NCBI GenBank assembly: GCA_022410635.1
Contig: JAJVDF010000342.1
Location: 423,721-487,720 of the forward strand
DNA: 64,000 bases
Source: Tretioscincus oriximinensis
Lineage: Eukaryota > Chordata > Lepidosauria > Squamata > Gymnophthalmidae
Direction of reading: 5' to 3'
Shown here: one piece after another, positions 45,891 to 59,499 of the stretch
Layout: every line of letters begins with the position of its first letter
Numbering within the stretch: the stretch's first letter is position 1
The notes under the pieces: generated by a model
Databases searched by the model: none
The model's input: the letters and a program-made list of their open reading frames with translations, nothing else
What the model was told of the DNA's origin: nothing
Translations under genes and position numbers: made by a program

Positions 45891-46965
45891 ATAAATAAAA
45901 CCTTTTATGCTTTTTGGATTAGATCCTGAAATAGGAGCCTGATATCTAATACAGGCCCTGTCTAGATCCTCTCGGGACCAATACAGGCCCCCTAGATTTC
46001 CCTTTTGACTCTGTTGTGGAAGAGAGAGGCTCCCTGCTGATCTGCTTTGTCACATTGGACAGAATATACTCTCATTTGATGTTATAAAATGCCTGCCTAG
46101 ACCAGGATAAAGTTTAGACATTTTTAGATTGGACATGCAAGCAAAAGATTGGGAAACAGGGTAGAGGGAGAAAAGTGAAATAAAGAACAATAACCAGGTG
46201 GTATGGGGTCGCTGTACAATTAACACACATGATTAATCTACTTTTATCACAATGCTTGCATATATGTGTAATTCATATGTGGTCTGATTGTCCAGAGCCA
46301 AAAAGATTTCGGAAAAAGGTGATAGGGGAGCTAACCCATATTAGTTATAGCAAGGAAATATGCATATTACAACAATTTTCAAAAAATATGATTAGAACAA
46401 GTAGACAAGTACATTTTAAGGGAAGTGATTATGACAGCACAAACAATGCTAGCTGAAGGGTAGAAAGAAAAAAGGTTATATAAAAAATTAATATGACTAT
46501 ATACAAGATTTCATATGGTTTGATTCTTTTTAAGGACAAAAAGTTTGAAATAGCATATTTACATAGAGACATTATTATCTAGCACAAGAAACAATGGTAT
46601 TCCTACAACAAATGAATTTAAGGTCTCTGATCTCCTTCCATTTGTGGAAGGGGAATTATAATGTTTAAGGTGTGATGCTAGACATTTCTCATGTGTATGT
46701 CTTTATTTGTGAAAATATAAAAGATAAAAAACTATATTTTTAATATTTTCATCTTGTACTTCTTTTCTATATATTTTTCTATTGTTAGTCACTTAACATT
46801 TTGTTATGTAGGTCTGTTAATTTATTAATGTCTGCACTCAAAGATTTACTAATTCAACAAATCCCATATATCTATGAATACTCTTTTTGTTTACTGACAA
46901 AATTATTCTTAATTTTTTTTAAATTGAGAAAAATAAACAATAACACTATGGCTAGGATTGGCATT
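45891..46965. other. No gene seen
   Basis: AT-rich, nothing recognised. Confidence 0.4.
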
Positions 46966-47127
46966 ATATAACAGATACCATTTGCAGGGCATCATGAACA
47001 GGTGAATATTTCCTCTGTTCAGACTGCCCAGGTGCAGTTGGTGGGGCTCTGTATGAGACAGAATGCTGGACTAGATGGGCTGTGGCCCAATCCAGTATGG
47101 TTTTTCTTATATTCTTATGTTATTCCT
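46966..47127 (+). mobile_element. CR1 LINE 3' end
   Basis: ATACCATTTGCAGGGCATCA, GAACAGGTGAATATTTCC, CAGACTGCCCAGGTGCAG and GAGACAGAATGCTGGACTAG match the 3' end of the CR1 at 8080-8237, ending TTCTTATATTCTTATGTTA. Confidence 0.85.
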
Positions 47128-50100
47128 GTTACATACATTGTAAAATCTTTTCCTGTCATCTAGTTGTCAATTTTACAAAAACAGATATGGTGGCCTTCAA
47201 CAGACAAAAATAGTTGGACAAAAGTTGTGTACGGCAAGAGCTGGATTTTTTCTGTGCTGATTCCAACATATTTTTGCCATTTTTCAGCAGAAAAGATTAC
47301 AAACTACTAAACTGACATTCTTGTTCTACTGAATTATGTTTATTTTTCACCTGTGGACTTATGACTTTCCGTCATAGCTTCCACTAATGCTGCTATTATT
47401 AATCATTTCATGTTATAAAATTAGAAGAAGATAAGTTTAATGATTACTCCATTGACGATATCATATAAAAATAGAATAAAAACATACATTTTTAATTTAT
47501 TTCTTCCATTTCATAGGAATAACCATAAGTTGCTTAACTAAGAGGTATGGTATCACATTCTTCTCCTTGTACGTTCTAAGTTGGTTTTCCTCAACAACAA
47601 AGCCTTTTGTCTGCTGTCTTTATGTGTGCTTGTACATATTTTGTTGCTCATCTTGAAGGAAATGCTACTCTGATCACCTAGACCATTCTTCTCTAATATC
47701 TCTTATGAAGAAGCAAACATAAAAGATTTATTTATCTTTTTTGGAGAGCAAGATGAAATCTTCAGCATAACTCTTAGCATATTTCCATACTTATAAATTT
47801 AATGATGACAACTGTTGCCAACCTCTTTTGCTCTGCTGTGTTGTATTTCTCACACCCTTTATCAATAGTAACTGAAACACATAATGCATACATTTCTCTT
47901 TAAGACAAGTTTGGCCCTGCTCTTAGATAAGCTGCAAAATATTTTACTTCGAAAATCTCAAAACATATAAATATTTCCTTTCTTTGGAGAAATAGTATGA
48001 GACAATAACTATTTATCTTTTCCCATGTATTCAAGTGAAGACTCATATATGCAACAAAACTATTAATATCTGCTTCAGAAGATGGATATCACAACTCAGT
48101 GGAAGGCTGCCTATGGAATATGAATTATAATATAGTGGGGGTGGGGATGATGATGATGATGATGATGATGATTATGATGATGACGACGACGATGATGATG
48201 ATGACGATGGTGAGGGTGATGATGATCTTATTTAACATACTACTGTTTTCGTATTAGTAGAAAACTATCACTATTAAAACGTGAGGCAAAAATACAACTC
48301 TACTGAATCAAATTTGCACAAGAATACATTTGTTTATGTTAATTCAGAATTGAATATTTATAGTTAACATTATGAATATAACATACTTTGAGGGGAAGAC
48401 ATTTGGCATTATAATGAAACATATTTTAAAATTGAATTCCTTTTTTAAAGACTTTCTCTTAGTTACAAAGTTTTGTTATGAATTATGACTTCTATAATGG
48501 CATCTCTTGCCTCTCCATTTTTCACAAACTATACATAACTACTACTTTTCCTACTTTTATTCATGATGTCTCATGAATTTTGACAAGGTAAAAATTAATT
48601 AATTTCATTGCAGAACAATTATCTCTACTTTTTGTGAAAACTCACTATAAGACTTCTGTGAATGTAAATTAGAACTGATATCAAATATAGCAAAAATTTT
48701 TTTAAAAAAAGAATAATGATGATTCCTTACTGGGGGAAAAGAAACTGTCCAAATGATTCCACTGTATTAACACAGAATTTAAGAAAGAAATGGTAAAAGA
48801 GATTTCCTCACAATAATAATTACAATAGGAACTTATCTGCCATTCATCAATCACTTTCTTTGAACTTTAGAGGAACTGCATGAAACTTTACTAAATTAAA
48901 TAGATAGTATAAATTATGTGCATTTTTGAAATCTTGTTTATAATAAACTAGCTTGTGAACTTGACTGAATGACATTTCAAGTATATTAGTTATTTGCCCC
49001 TTTCCTTGAAAAAAAAAAGTTCATATGTATACTAATGTTATTTGTGGAAGGTTCTCCAAAACTTTAATTGTCTGCTTGAAGCCATTTCCTCTTAGCAACT
49101 ATTTGATTTGACTGAAAAACCAGTCAATACTAAATGCAATTGATCCTGATGGTTCATTATAAGGGTAAAAACTGCTGCTGAAACTCAGATACTTTGACCA
49201 AATAATGGGTAGATGGGATTCATTCAAAAAGTCTCTTTAGCTGGAAAACAACAGTACAAAATTAGTACTTTAGAACAGTAGCAAAACAATATCTGAATAT
49301 TGCATAATGCACATTGGGCTAAACTGATATTGCATTGCATATGTATGGCAATTCAAATGTAGTCTTGGGATACGCCAATGTTTTCCTCCATGGGGATTTA
49401 GTATTTTCAAGTTGCTCATACATTCAAGTCATGCCCCACTTGTCTATGCTTCTGACACTCCAAGAAGGTCCCTGTAACTTCCTTATTTCTATTTTTTTTA
49501 TCCCAGCAGTGGATTTCTAGCAGAGACTACACTGTCTCCATTTCTGATACAGTTGTCATCAGAAATATTGCCTTTAAAAAACATTTATCCTAACCTGTGC
49601 ATGGAGAAGATATCATTCCATGTCATTTCTTTTCTCAGCAACTCTTTCTAAGGTGTCTCAATTCTGAAATGAAGACGTAAACTGTTCCTGTGGCAGCTGT
49701 CCTATTAAATAGCGAAGACACTTTAAGGTTGCAAACTCGTACTAGGTCTAAAAATGTATGTGACAGTGGATTCAGTGTCCTCTGTACACATTTGGATACC
49801 AGGAAAACCAATCCCATCTTCCTTAGTACAAACACCACTTGTTTCTGCTACAGTTTTTTTGCCATTCATGTTAATTCTACTTCAGCTACGAAACTGCCCA
49901 TAGCTGCTCTCATTTGTGCAGGTGCTTCCATTTCAGATTTGCACAGATTCATGATGTAATGGTTGCCAAAGCCAATAGTGAAAGAGGGTGTTCCTGGGTT
50001 ATGTTGCTGCGCATGTAATATTTTCTGCCAGTACCTCCTAACCCCTGTTGAAGTAACATCTGAACACAGGTCCTTTTCTTGATCTCATTATTTTAATTGT

Positions 50101-52263
50101 AGTCAAGGAGGGAATGGATGTGACCCTGCTTGGGTTAGGTCTTGATGAAGCCTCATCTCCATCCCCTTCCTAAGCAAAGAAAAAGGTTTCTTGCCTTTCT
50201 CTGCTCTGCTCAGGCAGGGGGAGGAGTAGTAGCTTTCTTTCCTCCCTGAAAGAAAAAGGAAGGGAGAAAGCAGCTGCTGTTGATGTTGCTGGGAATGGAC
50301 GTAGGGATAGGGGAGGTGGAGGAGTCCCTCAGCAGCTGTGGATCGAGCAGCTTGGTGGGAGGGAATCAAGGAGATCCGATGTTACCATGTGTTCTCTGGG
50401 AACTTGAAACAGGACTGGAAGTGGATGGAGGAGTTGGCATTCACTTTGGATTGTTTCTGGAAATTTCTAAAGCACTTTCACTTCCATTTTAGCTGTAGTG
50501 CATCTGCAGCCCCTGTAAAACAGTTCCCATTGCTACTAACAGACCAGGACAACCTCTGCATTCCACATATTGAGATGTAAGCAAAAGCAAGCTTCCTGCC
50601 CTGAATCAAGCAATGTGGGCTAGGAAAGGAGAGGTAGTGGTGACTTTTTAGTAGTCATTCACATAACAGTGTCTCATCCCAGACTAATTTTGAATATCAA
50701 GATAAGAAACTTCAAATTTTTGTATGCTACATTTGTAGGAAATGCTTGAGAGACCTCGTAAAAGTGCAATGAAAAGAACTAGCAAAAGATCTTTTCTCTT
50801 ACTCTCAATGGTCTTGGAAACCATTCACATCCACTGGCTATGGGGACTGTTTCCAGCCTTTCAGATTGATCCAAACATGTGTTAGGGTTGGGCTTAGGAT
50901 GATGAAGAAGAAATGTGAAGGCTCTATTCTGTAGCCTTTCTGTGTTCTACATGCTTCACTGCCACCTTCTGGAGTGAAAACCTGTCATTTGATATGTAGA
51001 CCACAGAATGGGTAGAATATAGCTTTTACACTTTCTAGAGGAATGATGATGGATTACTTAACAACAAAGTCCACAAAAGATAAGTTTATGGTAATTTTAA
51101 GAATGCTTTCAGTGTGACTGATGGATAACAAAGATATTAATAGTGCAAATGTTTCATTCCAAGCAAAAATGCAAAAATACAAAAAAACCCACAAAAAATG
51201 CCCCACAGAAGAGACCACTATGTGTCACCTCATCCACACTAAGAATTTCTTTCTTAAGCGCCAGGAACCAATATTCAGCTCACACTAATTGAATCGTTAC
51301 ACATTTCCTGTGCCTCAAATTATGCTCGATTAAAGCTTCATTAATCATTATTACAGATTTCTCTATGCAAATGGGAGAACATTTAATACATAATTGTGTG
51401 TTAATTGACCAACAACTGGTTCACAGAACTGTTAAATAGCATTTCAGTATCATATATGTAATGACAATTTAGTTTCACTGAAGGTTCCGTTTACCTACTG
51501 AAACCTATCCCGATGTGCTTCAGTATGACAGTATTAATGGTTGATGAGTTAATGGTGGTATCTTTGCTTTAATAGAGCAGTTTTATAGAACTAGAAAAAA
51601 AGGTGAAGTAGGGAATGAGGTTTGTCATGTCAAGTAACTTCTATAGTATAGAGAATTAACCTTTTTTTTCTACTCAGAAACCCTACTGGGTGCAGCAAAA
51701 TGTTTACGAACTGATGCCTCAATGTATAATTGATTTGAATATATATGAATGCACACAACAAATACTGCATTTGTGTGAACTAAAGGAAATAAGTCTATGC
51801 ACATAAATGCATTTCTGTCAGTATTAAAAAAAGTCCCACTAGAAACAGTGCAAGAACTATTGTAAAAAAAAATCCCCTTTCTACAAATCCAAGGAGTGAT
51901 TTCAAACAAATCTTTAGCTCTGGGGCACAGAAATGGTGCAAAAAGTAAAGTAAGATCACAATAAAATAAAAGCAACTAGAATAATTGAAGTGTTATTAAT
52001 ATTTTTAGTAGAAGAATACATTAGTTTTTAGCTCTTCAGAAGGCTACTAATAATAAATCATAATGGTATATAAAATTATACATTTTATATAGTTATTTAT
52101 ACAATTATAAAATTATATACTTTTATTTTATGATAATAATAAACCATAATAGTATGTAGAATTAAACAAGGCACAGAACAAAATGAAGGCAAGGGTGTCC
52201 TTTTGTTGTTGTGGTTGAATCTGCTTTAAAACTTTAAATGCTTTTTGTATGGTCATACAAAAG
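47128..52263. other. Long AT-rich stretch without recognised genes
   Basis: About 5 kb with many short AT-rich frames. Only the GAT microsatellite at 48141-48228 stands out. 50100-50520 is GC-richer, with short frames on both strands and no recognisable motif. Confidence 0.45.
48141..48228. repeat. (GAT)n microsatellite with GAC interruptions
   Basis: About 88 bp of GAT units with a few GAC, TAT and GGT variants. Confidence 0.95.
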
Positions 52264-52447
52264 TAGGCTGACCAGATGACCCCTTTTTTGGGGAGTTGAA
52301 AACTCAATTTTGGGGTGCCTCCCATTTTTTCTGAGGATTTCTTTTTTCCAAAAAAAAATTGTTTTATTTTCCTCAGAAAAAAATGGGAGGCACCCCAAAA
52401 ATGGGTTTATAACACCCCCCAAAAAAAGAGTTCATCTGGTCAGCCTA
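52264..52447. mobile_element. Palindromic foldback MITE, copy D
   Basis: TAGGCTGACCAGATGACCCC at the left, TTCATCTGGTCAGCCTA at the right. The arms pair through AACTCAATTTTGGGGTGCC and the CCATTTTTTCTGAGGA block. TA at both ends. No longer flanking duplication. Confidence 0.88.
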
Positions 52448-53649
52448 TAAACCCAGGTTTATGAAGAACTGGGCAACCTGTATGAATTCCTAGCAACTCA
52501 AATGATAATGGGTTAATTATTAATAGCCAGCTCCTATTCTGACTGGCTAACATGAACTAGGAGACTACTCATCATCAAAGTTACTAACAAGGGAAGAGCT
52601 ATATCCAATTACCACTCAATAACCTGCTTTGGTATAGCAGGGAAGCACCAAGGAAGTAGTCAAGCCTCCAAATACTTTGCATAAGTATACTTAGCTCTCA
52701 GCAATTGGTTCCGAGTTCAAACAAAACTATGTAAATTTTCAATGTTAGTCTGGATCAGTAGGCAAAGGAGGTTCTTTAGAGCCTGGCAAAGAAAATTAAG
52801 GTGGTTTGAGCTTTCAGAGACTAAACCCACACCCAGTCATCATGTTTATTACTCTATTTTAGTATAGAGGATACATTCTGGAATAAAGCATGGATAAACC
52901 AGTTCAGACAGTAAGTAAGCAAAATCTGATGCAGCCTAAGACTACTTGGTAGCATGAGCTCTCAGAAACAAAACCTACTTGCATCAGAAGAATGTTACTG
53001 TTTTGTAAATAACGAGAGAGAAGATCAGTAAACAGAATGACACTTGGTTTATTTAGTTATTTTTCTTTTGTGTGCAGTTTTAGAAGAATATTATTATGGT
53101 TCATGGGTGAAGCAATAAAACCAAAACAGAATGTAATCAGCAGATTATATACAATAAAGTAGACGTAGCCACTTCAGACAGATCAGTTCAACCGTCGGTC
53201 CGTGATTAATAACTAGCTGATGTTTTCCCCTAGTTGAATGGGTAGATTGGCCTTTTGTGAGCAGAGTTCATATTTAATTCATGGCGTACATGTGAAGTGT
53301 CATGTTCAGTTTTCAGACTAGTGATGTTCAAGGAAACAAAAGCAAGAAGAAATTGAACCATTGGCATTTACACTGCAGGCCTTCCCCTTATTTGCTGTCA
53401 GACTCTATGGCAGTGAATCATGTTTCAGAATTATAGCCATATGCTGTATAAAGGATCATAGAAGAGTCAGCAGGAATGAAATAAACATGGTGGGCTTTCC
53501 AAGGTTGCGTGATTGGCAACATCAATGAAGCGAACTCTTAGGAAAATCACACAAATAGCACCCAAATACCTTAGTAGGTGTACATGAGAAAAATAAGGTG
53601 CATATTTTAATGCATTTGATTCTTGGGGCCTTCTTAAGAGGCATGGTGG
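52448..53649. other. No gene seen
   Basis: No recognised motif. Confidence 0.4.
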
Positions 53650-54245
53650 TGCAAGAGGTTTGTTTCGTCATGTGCTGGCCATGAAGATGGGTGAGTGCCC
53701 TCTACTGGTCTTAGCTTCAGCCAACCCAGCTGTTCAAAAGCAAAAGAAATTTGGAAGTAGACAAATGGGTATCACTACAACATTGGTGGGAAGATAGGAT
53801 AGATGTAAGCCTTTGGGGAAGAAATAACCTTGTAAGCCACTCTGAGGCTGCATCCACAAGAGGAGCTAAAAGTGGACTTACCTGTTCATGCTGCTGACTG
53901 GCCATCTGCACGCATCATGCGGTGGCCATAGGTGGACGGGAGGAAGGAAGCTCTGGCCCCTGAGTGGTCGAGAGCAGCCTTTTCTCTGTTCGATCTGCTT
54001 TGCTGGACTCACCACTGATTGGTAGAGGGACCAGCTGAGTAGGCCACATTCAAAAGCAAAACGGGGTTTTGGCGATCAGCTCTCATTTAACCTGCAGCAC
54101 AGCAGGGTTGTAGCGATTATGTCACCATTATGTCTGCAGAAACCGCTGGGAAGATGCTCCTATGCAGACATCATTAGGGCTTGTAGATGCAACCCAAGTC
54201 CCTTTGGATGAGAAGGGTGAGGTATAAAAAACAGATTCTCCTCTT
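53650..54245 (+). mobile_element. tRNA-derived SINE, second family, split by a DNA element
   Basis: The left part has CAGCCAACCCAGCTGTTCAAA, GTGGGAAGATAGGATAGATG, AAGAAATAACCTTGTAAGCC and ends at CACTCTGA (53845). The SINE resumes at about 54197 with GTCCCTTTGGATGAGAAGGG, TGAGGTATAAAAAACAG and a CTCCTCTTCC tail. The intervening 350 bp is a separate element, so the SINE is older than it. Confidence 0.7.
53846..54195. mobile_element. Non-autonomous DNA transposon, family F4
   Basis: Left GGCTGCATCCACAAG and reverse complement of the right end GGTTGCATCTACAAG match at 13 of 15 positions. It sits inside a SINE, whose order shows where the boundaries are. No clear target duplication and no coding. 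Confidence 0.65.
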
Positions 54246-55394
54246 CCTTCTCATTTTTCTTCATTGGAACATCAACAGTCCAGGCAAGATTTATAATCTC
54301 TTGTGCATCAGTTGTAAAAAAATACTTTGCCACCCAGGTGCAGTTTTAAAGCATGAACAAATATACATATATGTCTGTATTCAGTTATAAGCTGCCTAAA
54401 GAAGATTCTGACTCTGACTCCAGCTGAAGGTAACTGCAGGTTCTTATCTGCTACTTCTATGATAATTCCTCTTAAAAATACTTGTATATGGCAGCTAATA
54501 ACCTTTCTACTTCCTTTCCTCTGTCACATACTAGCTTGATTAACATCTAGGTAATAACTGAGGTACACAGGTAAGTGCTCATTAATATGGGAACCCCTTG
54601 TCAGATCTTCCTTAATAACAACATTTCAGGATAATTTCTTAAATGTCAGGACTAATTTTAGAATGTATCATTCCCAGTATGAACCAGGAGAAAATTTTCT
54701 TTAAGCCACAACTGGAAGCATCCTGTGTCTCCCCTCAATTTACTGTTTCACTCTAAAAATTTTGACAATAGGCTGAAGAGAAATGGCAACTGCACCTGGA
54801 ATGACTTATTACCTAGTTTTCCCTTCATTCAGAAATTCAAAGCAGGGGCAAGAAAGGAAAAAGGAGTATGTGGTATGGAGATTATCCCAATTGTTGTTGT
54901 TGTTAATCATCATCATCATCATGCAGAGGAACTGTATTGGTTATTGCAGGGGCTCAGGAAACAAGCTGCTAACAATAGTGGAAAATTGCGTGAGAAACCT
55001 ACACATGCTAGAGTTTCCCCAGACAATTTTGGGGTCTATGCTACGAGGGAGAAACTCCAAGATTCATATTTCTCCCTCTCCTCTACCACACCTATTTTTG
55101 GTCATGTGATAGTCACATGACCACTGCCCCATTCTTCCTTCCCATATGAGTATCCCACTCTGGTTTTCTACCATCCCTGTCTGCTAATTGAAGATAGCAT
55201 CTCAACCAATTCCAACCAACCAGTTATTTACCTCCTTCTAAATGAAAAGGGGGAAAGATATTGAATGAAGTGTGATCTGCCATGTCCTCATTTCAGTTCT
55301 GTCATTCCATTATTATTTATATTTTTTCTTCTTCAGCAATTCAATCTCTTCCCTATTGTTTCTTCTCTATTATTTCATAGCTGACTGTTTGAAG
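54246..55394. other. No gene seen; GTT/CAT microsatellite at 54893-54922
   Basis: A GTT run is followed by a CAT run at 54893-54922. Overlapping frames at 54725-55120 cross it and have no recognised content. Confidence 0.4.
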
Positions 55395-55490
55395 GATGTT
55401 CTATGTAGATATTGTTTTTATACTGCTTTTAATTTGTTGATTTGTGTTGATATTTTACTGTTTCGGGGAATGGGGTGGGGTATAAAGATT

Positions 55491-55521
<31 letters not shown>

Positions 55522-55522
55522 G

Positions 55523-55553
<31 letters not shown>
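55395..55553 (+). mobile_element. LINE/SINE 3' tail ending in (AAC)n(AAT)n
   Basis: TTTATACTGCTTTTAATTTG and GGGGAATGGGGTGGGGTATAAAG lead into about 30 bp of AAC and about 30 bp of AAT. This fits a retroposon tail that grew into a microsatellite. Confidence 0.5.
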
Positions 55554-55630
55554 TGAGCTAGTGAGGGAAACACCTGCCTAGATTACCTAAGCCCGAGGCT
55601 ATACCTACCATATCCTCTGGCGAACTCAGA

Positions 55631-55788
55631 GGCAGATGACCCCTTTGCAGTGCCTCCCGTTTTTGCCTGGGGGGGGGGGAGTTTTTTTTTTTTTGAAAAA
55701 AAATTTCCTCAGAAAAAAAATTTCCTCAGAAAAAAACATGAGGCACTCCAAAACTGGGTTTCTACGCCCCCCCCCCCAAAGGGCCTAA
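55631..55788. mobile_element. Palindromic foldback MITE, copy E (degraded)
   Basis: GGCAGATGACCCCTTTG, then TGCCTCCCGTTTTTGCC on the left and TTCCTCAGAAAAAAACATGAGG, ACTGGGTTTCTACGCCCC, AAAGGGCC on the right keep parts of both arms. The outer GGTCAGCCTA is lost, and a TTTCCTCAGAAAAAAA block is duplicated. This is the oldest-looking copy. Confidence 0.65.
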
Positions 55789-55944
55789 GAGAGAGCAAAA
55801 TGGCTGTCAGAAATCTGAAGAAAGAAAAAGCCAGAACTGAGGTGAAATTTGTAAACAGTTTGGATGTTAATAAAAAGAATATTGAGTATTACTTTAATTT
55901 GGTCACGATTAGTAGATTTCAAAGAAATATATTAATATTTGCTC

Positions 55945-56200
55945 GAGAAGTCCAGCAGGGGGGACTTGTAGTACTAACAAAGGGAAGGTAGATGGCATGA
56001 GCTTTTGTAGACGAGTCTACTTCTTCAGATACTAAGAGACAAATGCCAGGGAATAAACAGATTATAGATTTCAAAGAAATAGCTGTGTTAACCTGTGACC
56101 AGAGTATCTAGCAAAGGATTTGTAGCACCTTAGAGAGTAACAAGCAAATGTTAGGCAATGAGAACTTTCATGGGTAAGTTCACTTCTCTGTCTGTTTTCA
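55945..56200. repeat. Dispersed repeat (GAAATAGCCGTGTTAG family), two partial copies
   Basis: The first part (55948-56035) has GTCCAGCAGGGG, ACTTGTAGTACTAAC and CATGAGCTTTTGTAGACGAG, GTCTACTTCTTCAGA. The second (56069-56200) has TTTCAAAGAAATAGCTGTGT, GCAAAGGATTTGTAGCACC and TTAGAGAGTAACAAGC, ending GAACTTTCATGGGTAAG. Both match 39950-40072. Confidence 0.6.
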
Positions 56201-57900
56201 TCCCACTTCTCTTCATACTTTTATTGTTGTTAGCTGTGTCAATAAATAGATGGTGTGTACAGAAATAAATGAATGAATTACAATGCAGTGTTTGAACGGA
56301 GACCAAATTATTTCATTCTCCATTGGGCTTTATTTCCTGTAAGTACCAAGCAGAGACACATCCATTAGCAGTGGTAGAAAGTGACTTGTTTAGATTGCAG
56401 TTGAGATATTTTGTTATGCAAGATCTGTATTTCACTGCAGAATTTATCTGCATGAGAGAGGAGCTACTTTGCAAAAGCAGCATTTAAGATTAGTAATCCA
56501 GGATATTCTCCCTGGATATTTATTGTTGGGCTGTGGATAGCCGGATGATAAAATTTGCCTGTGGTATAACATGTGTATGCATGTGTGGGAATCATATGGA
56601 AAGTCTGAATGAGTTTTAGTTTCTGCATGGCTGACTTTGAAAATGCTAAAGAACCACAAAAAGATACAAAATATCAGAAATATTTTGTTTGCTTGCTAAA
56701 CTCACTATATATGTATACACTTCAAGAAACAGAGGGAATATTTTGCCTAGAGATGTTCAGTGTGTGGTTCACCAGGATCTCAGCTAAAATCATTTCAGAT
56801 TTTACAGGTTACTTATATTCTAATTATTTTAATATAAGAGGACTGCAAATAAAATCCATAGTCAAATGAGGGAGAAAGAAGAGAGAGGGAGAGAACAGTG
56901 ACAATAAAAATACACAAATATGAAAATGAGAAGATCCACACTTCACTAAAGTTACCCAGGAGACAAGAGCTGTCAAATCAGTGCCAATGATTGGAATGCA
57001 ATATAAGCAGGCATTGTCAGCCCCTTTAAGCAATCACTGGTGCCACAAGGCATGTCAGAGATGAATCCCACAGTTATGCTGTGGCAGCTACTTCTTGGCT
57101 GACCTTGACAAAAAACACAAAGTAGTTTGCATTGTTGGTCATTCAAGAATCAGTTGAGAGAGAAGAAAGATATTTTCCCAGTCTCTGAAGTAAAGAAAAT
57201 AGAGAAGACACATTTGATGGAATGCCACAAATTATCTGTCTTTCTCATGCTGTTCCCTACACCACCATCTAGGAGTCATTGTAGATGAAAACTCCCTTTC
57301 GTGACATTTCATCAGGATTCAAGATGTTCTTTGTGAAACCATACTGGAATAGAAAACAAGCCCTTAATCATCTTTCCCAGTGGCAACTTTGCTCAGAGAG
57401 GTCAGAACTGATTCTGCCTGAAATGGTGAATGTCAAAATTAAATAAAAATCAACCAAATGAAACCGGATAACCCTGAAGATCATAGCTGAACTGTGGTGT
57501 CTGTCACTGGGCTATCATCTACCCCCATTGCTGTCAAAAATAGCAGTCTCTATCACTGTCTATTATACCAGGAATGCCTCTTCTGTCATAACAAAACAGC
57601 TACATTCATTCCTAAAGACACAAATATACCAAAGATAGCTCCGGCTAATAAGAAATAAATATAAAATCACTATTAAAAAACAAATTATGTGAAATAAATA
57701 TAAGCAACTGTATTACCAGCAACAAGCATGAATACAAATAAGTTTGTTCCTGAAAGGGTAGACAGTAGGAAAGTACAGAATAAGATACAAAAGTGTAATT
57801 CTATGTTAAGCTAAGATTTGAGAGCAGTGCATTTACTTAAATCACACCTTTAGACTTTTTTTACTTTTAGTTCATGTTCAATACTAAAAACAGGGGTAAA
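56201..57900. other. No gene seen
   Basis: AT-rich, short frames only. Confidence 0.4.
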
Positions 57901-58286
57901 GGCTGGAGGCACACAGGTGGTTAAAATCTGCAAAATGAGAAACAATTGCAGAATGCAGCCATCAGACATACCTATAAATCTGCATGGAACAAGTAAGACA
58001 GCTAACCAGGAAGTAAATACTAAGCGTGCTCAGCCAGAGATTCTGCATTGTCCCGAGCTGGTGTCTTCGTGCAGTATCCTGGTGTAATCCCATTAAGAAG
58101 TGATACACAGGAAGGTTTCTTGCTTCCTTGGCTGCATGCATGGCAATTTTGCAAAACATTAGCTAAAGAATATCCTGGGGCAATGGACTTTTTCCTGAGT
58201 GCATTGCAGAAACTCTGCTAACATGTGGAGCAGAATCAGCATCATGTAAGCATCATCGGGGTCTGAACACCCTGTATGCCTGAAGA
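57901..58286 (-). mobile_element. Non-autonomous DNA transposon, family F3, copy 1
   Basis: Terminal GGCTGGAGGCACACAGG at the left and CCTGTATGCCTGAAG at the right are inverted repeats. On the minus strand the interior shares CAGAGTTTCTGCAATG, ATGTTTTGCAAAATTGCCATGC, the ACTTCCTGGTTA block and TTCCATG with the copy at 63478-63855, in the same order. An exon-like minus frame here (58159-57962) is explained by the repeat. Confidence 0.7.
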
Positions 58287-58940
58287 CAAATGCCTGGAGG
58301 GACTGGCAGGGGGCTGAATTGGTTAAGCTCATTCTCTAGAGCTTTAAGAAAGTTTTAAAGCAAAGATGCGATCAGGGCTTAGATTCAAAACAATGTCAAG
58401 AGAAGAGAGTGTGTGTCTGTGTGCTTGCTCCCCTGTTTCCAGAAAGGATGCTCCAGGGCCAGAAGTAACATCACAAATGATGTCAATTCCAGTCTCTGCT
58501 TCTGGGAATGGCGCTCTGAGTTACATCACAATATTTTTGCACGCTCCTATTGCCTGAGATTCCTATGGGGTAAGATTCCACTGGTTTTGGAGGTTCCCAT
58601 TTCATGAGTGAAGCAACTGCCAAAAAGAAATCTTCTCTGTCTCCAGGCTCACTAATATTCCTCCTGCTCTCAGGCAGAATAAGGAAACGGGATGCCCCTC
58701 TAGGCAGAGAAACTCAAGTTGCTTTCCTCCCCCTCCCACCTCATCTTATTTTTGAAGCCAGGCTTCTACTTTCCACTCTAGGAAACAAAACTCAGTGGTT
58801 ATCTATTGCAAACAACCAGGAGAAGAAAGCTGAGGAAGCCCCGCCCATGGTCTGTTATGCTACCATACATTCGCTCAATAAGATCCACAGCCATTTTGGG
58901 GGAAAGAAGTGCATTTAATAGTCCAGAAAATACATTACAT
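58287..58940. other. No gene seen
   Basis: 58395-58920 has overlapping plus frames with no recognised domain; AGGGCCAGAAGTAACATCAC at 58454 looks repeat-like but was not identified. Confidence 0.3.
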
Positions 58941-59499
58941 AGGTCTGATCCCCACTTTCTATTTCCTGTGCTTTGGAAGTGAGTTTACCCTCTGTCTGAC
59001 CCATGGATCCACGTGTCTAGCCTTCCATGTGCTCTAAAAATCTTTACAACACAGTAAACAGCCTTCTAATATCATATAATTTTGTATGATTTTATATATA
59101 CAATATTGTATATATATACAATATATATACACAACATAACCCCCTCCCTCCAGGAGATCTTGGAGATAAATTGCAGCATGAATCTTTGTCGAGGAGCATG
59201 GCAATAATGTGGGCCAGGATTCTACATCTCCTGTTCCCAGCTCCATAGGCAATTAATAAATGCCAGTTTGTGTCCCAGGGGTATTGAAAACAAGTCCATT
59301 TTAAAGTTCCAGGGAAGAATGTAAAGATTTCATTGGCTCTTGGAGTGCAGGGCAGTAGGCAGGGTTGCAGGAAATTCTGGAAATTGTAGTTAGGAAAGCA
59401 CAGAAGTGTCTTCTGGAGTTCCTCATTCAACCGAGGCAGCAGCTGAATGGTTAGTAAAATCGAGACAGACGGCCAATCAGACAGGTAGGAATGTAGTCT
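58941..59499 (-). mobile_element. Non-autonomous DNA transposon, family F2, copy 2
   Basis: Plus-strand order is the inverse of the other copies: AGGTCTGATCCCCAC at the left edge, GTTTACCCTCTGTCTGACCC, CTTCCATGTGCTCTAAAAA, then CATTGGCTCTTGGAGTGC, AGGAAATTCTGGAAATTGTAG and GGCAGCAGCTGAATGG. The right edge, GACAGGTAGGAATG, is eroded. A TA-rich stretch (59068-59145) is inserted relative to copy 3. Confidence 0.7.

Noticed and set aside
57962..58159. Minus-strand open frame with exon-like acceptor TTCTTTAG and donor AG/GTATGT
   Set aside because: The same sequence recurs in inverse orientation at 63478-63855 between terminal inverted repeats, so it belongs to a dispersed DNA element, not a host gene.
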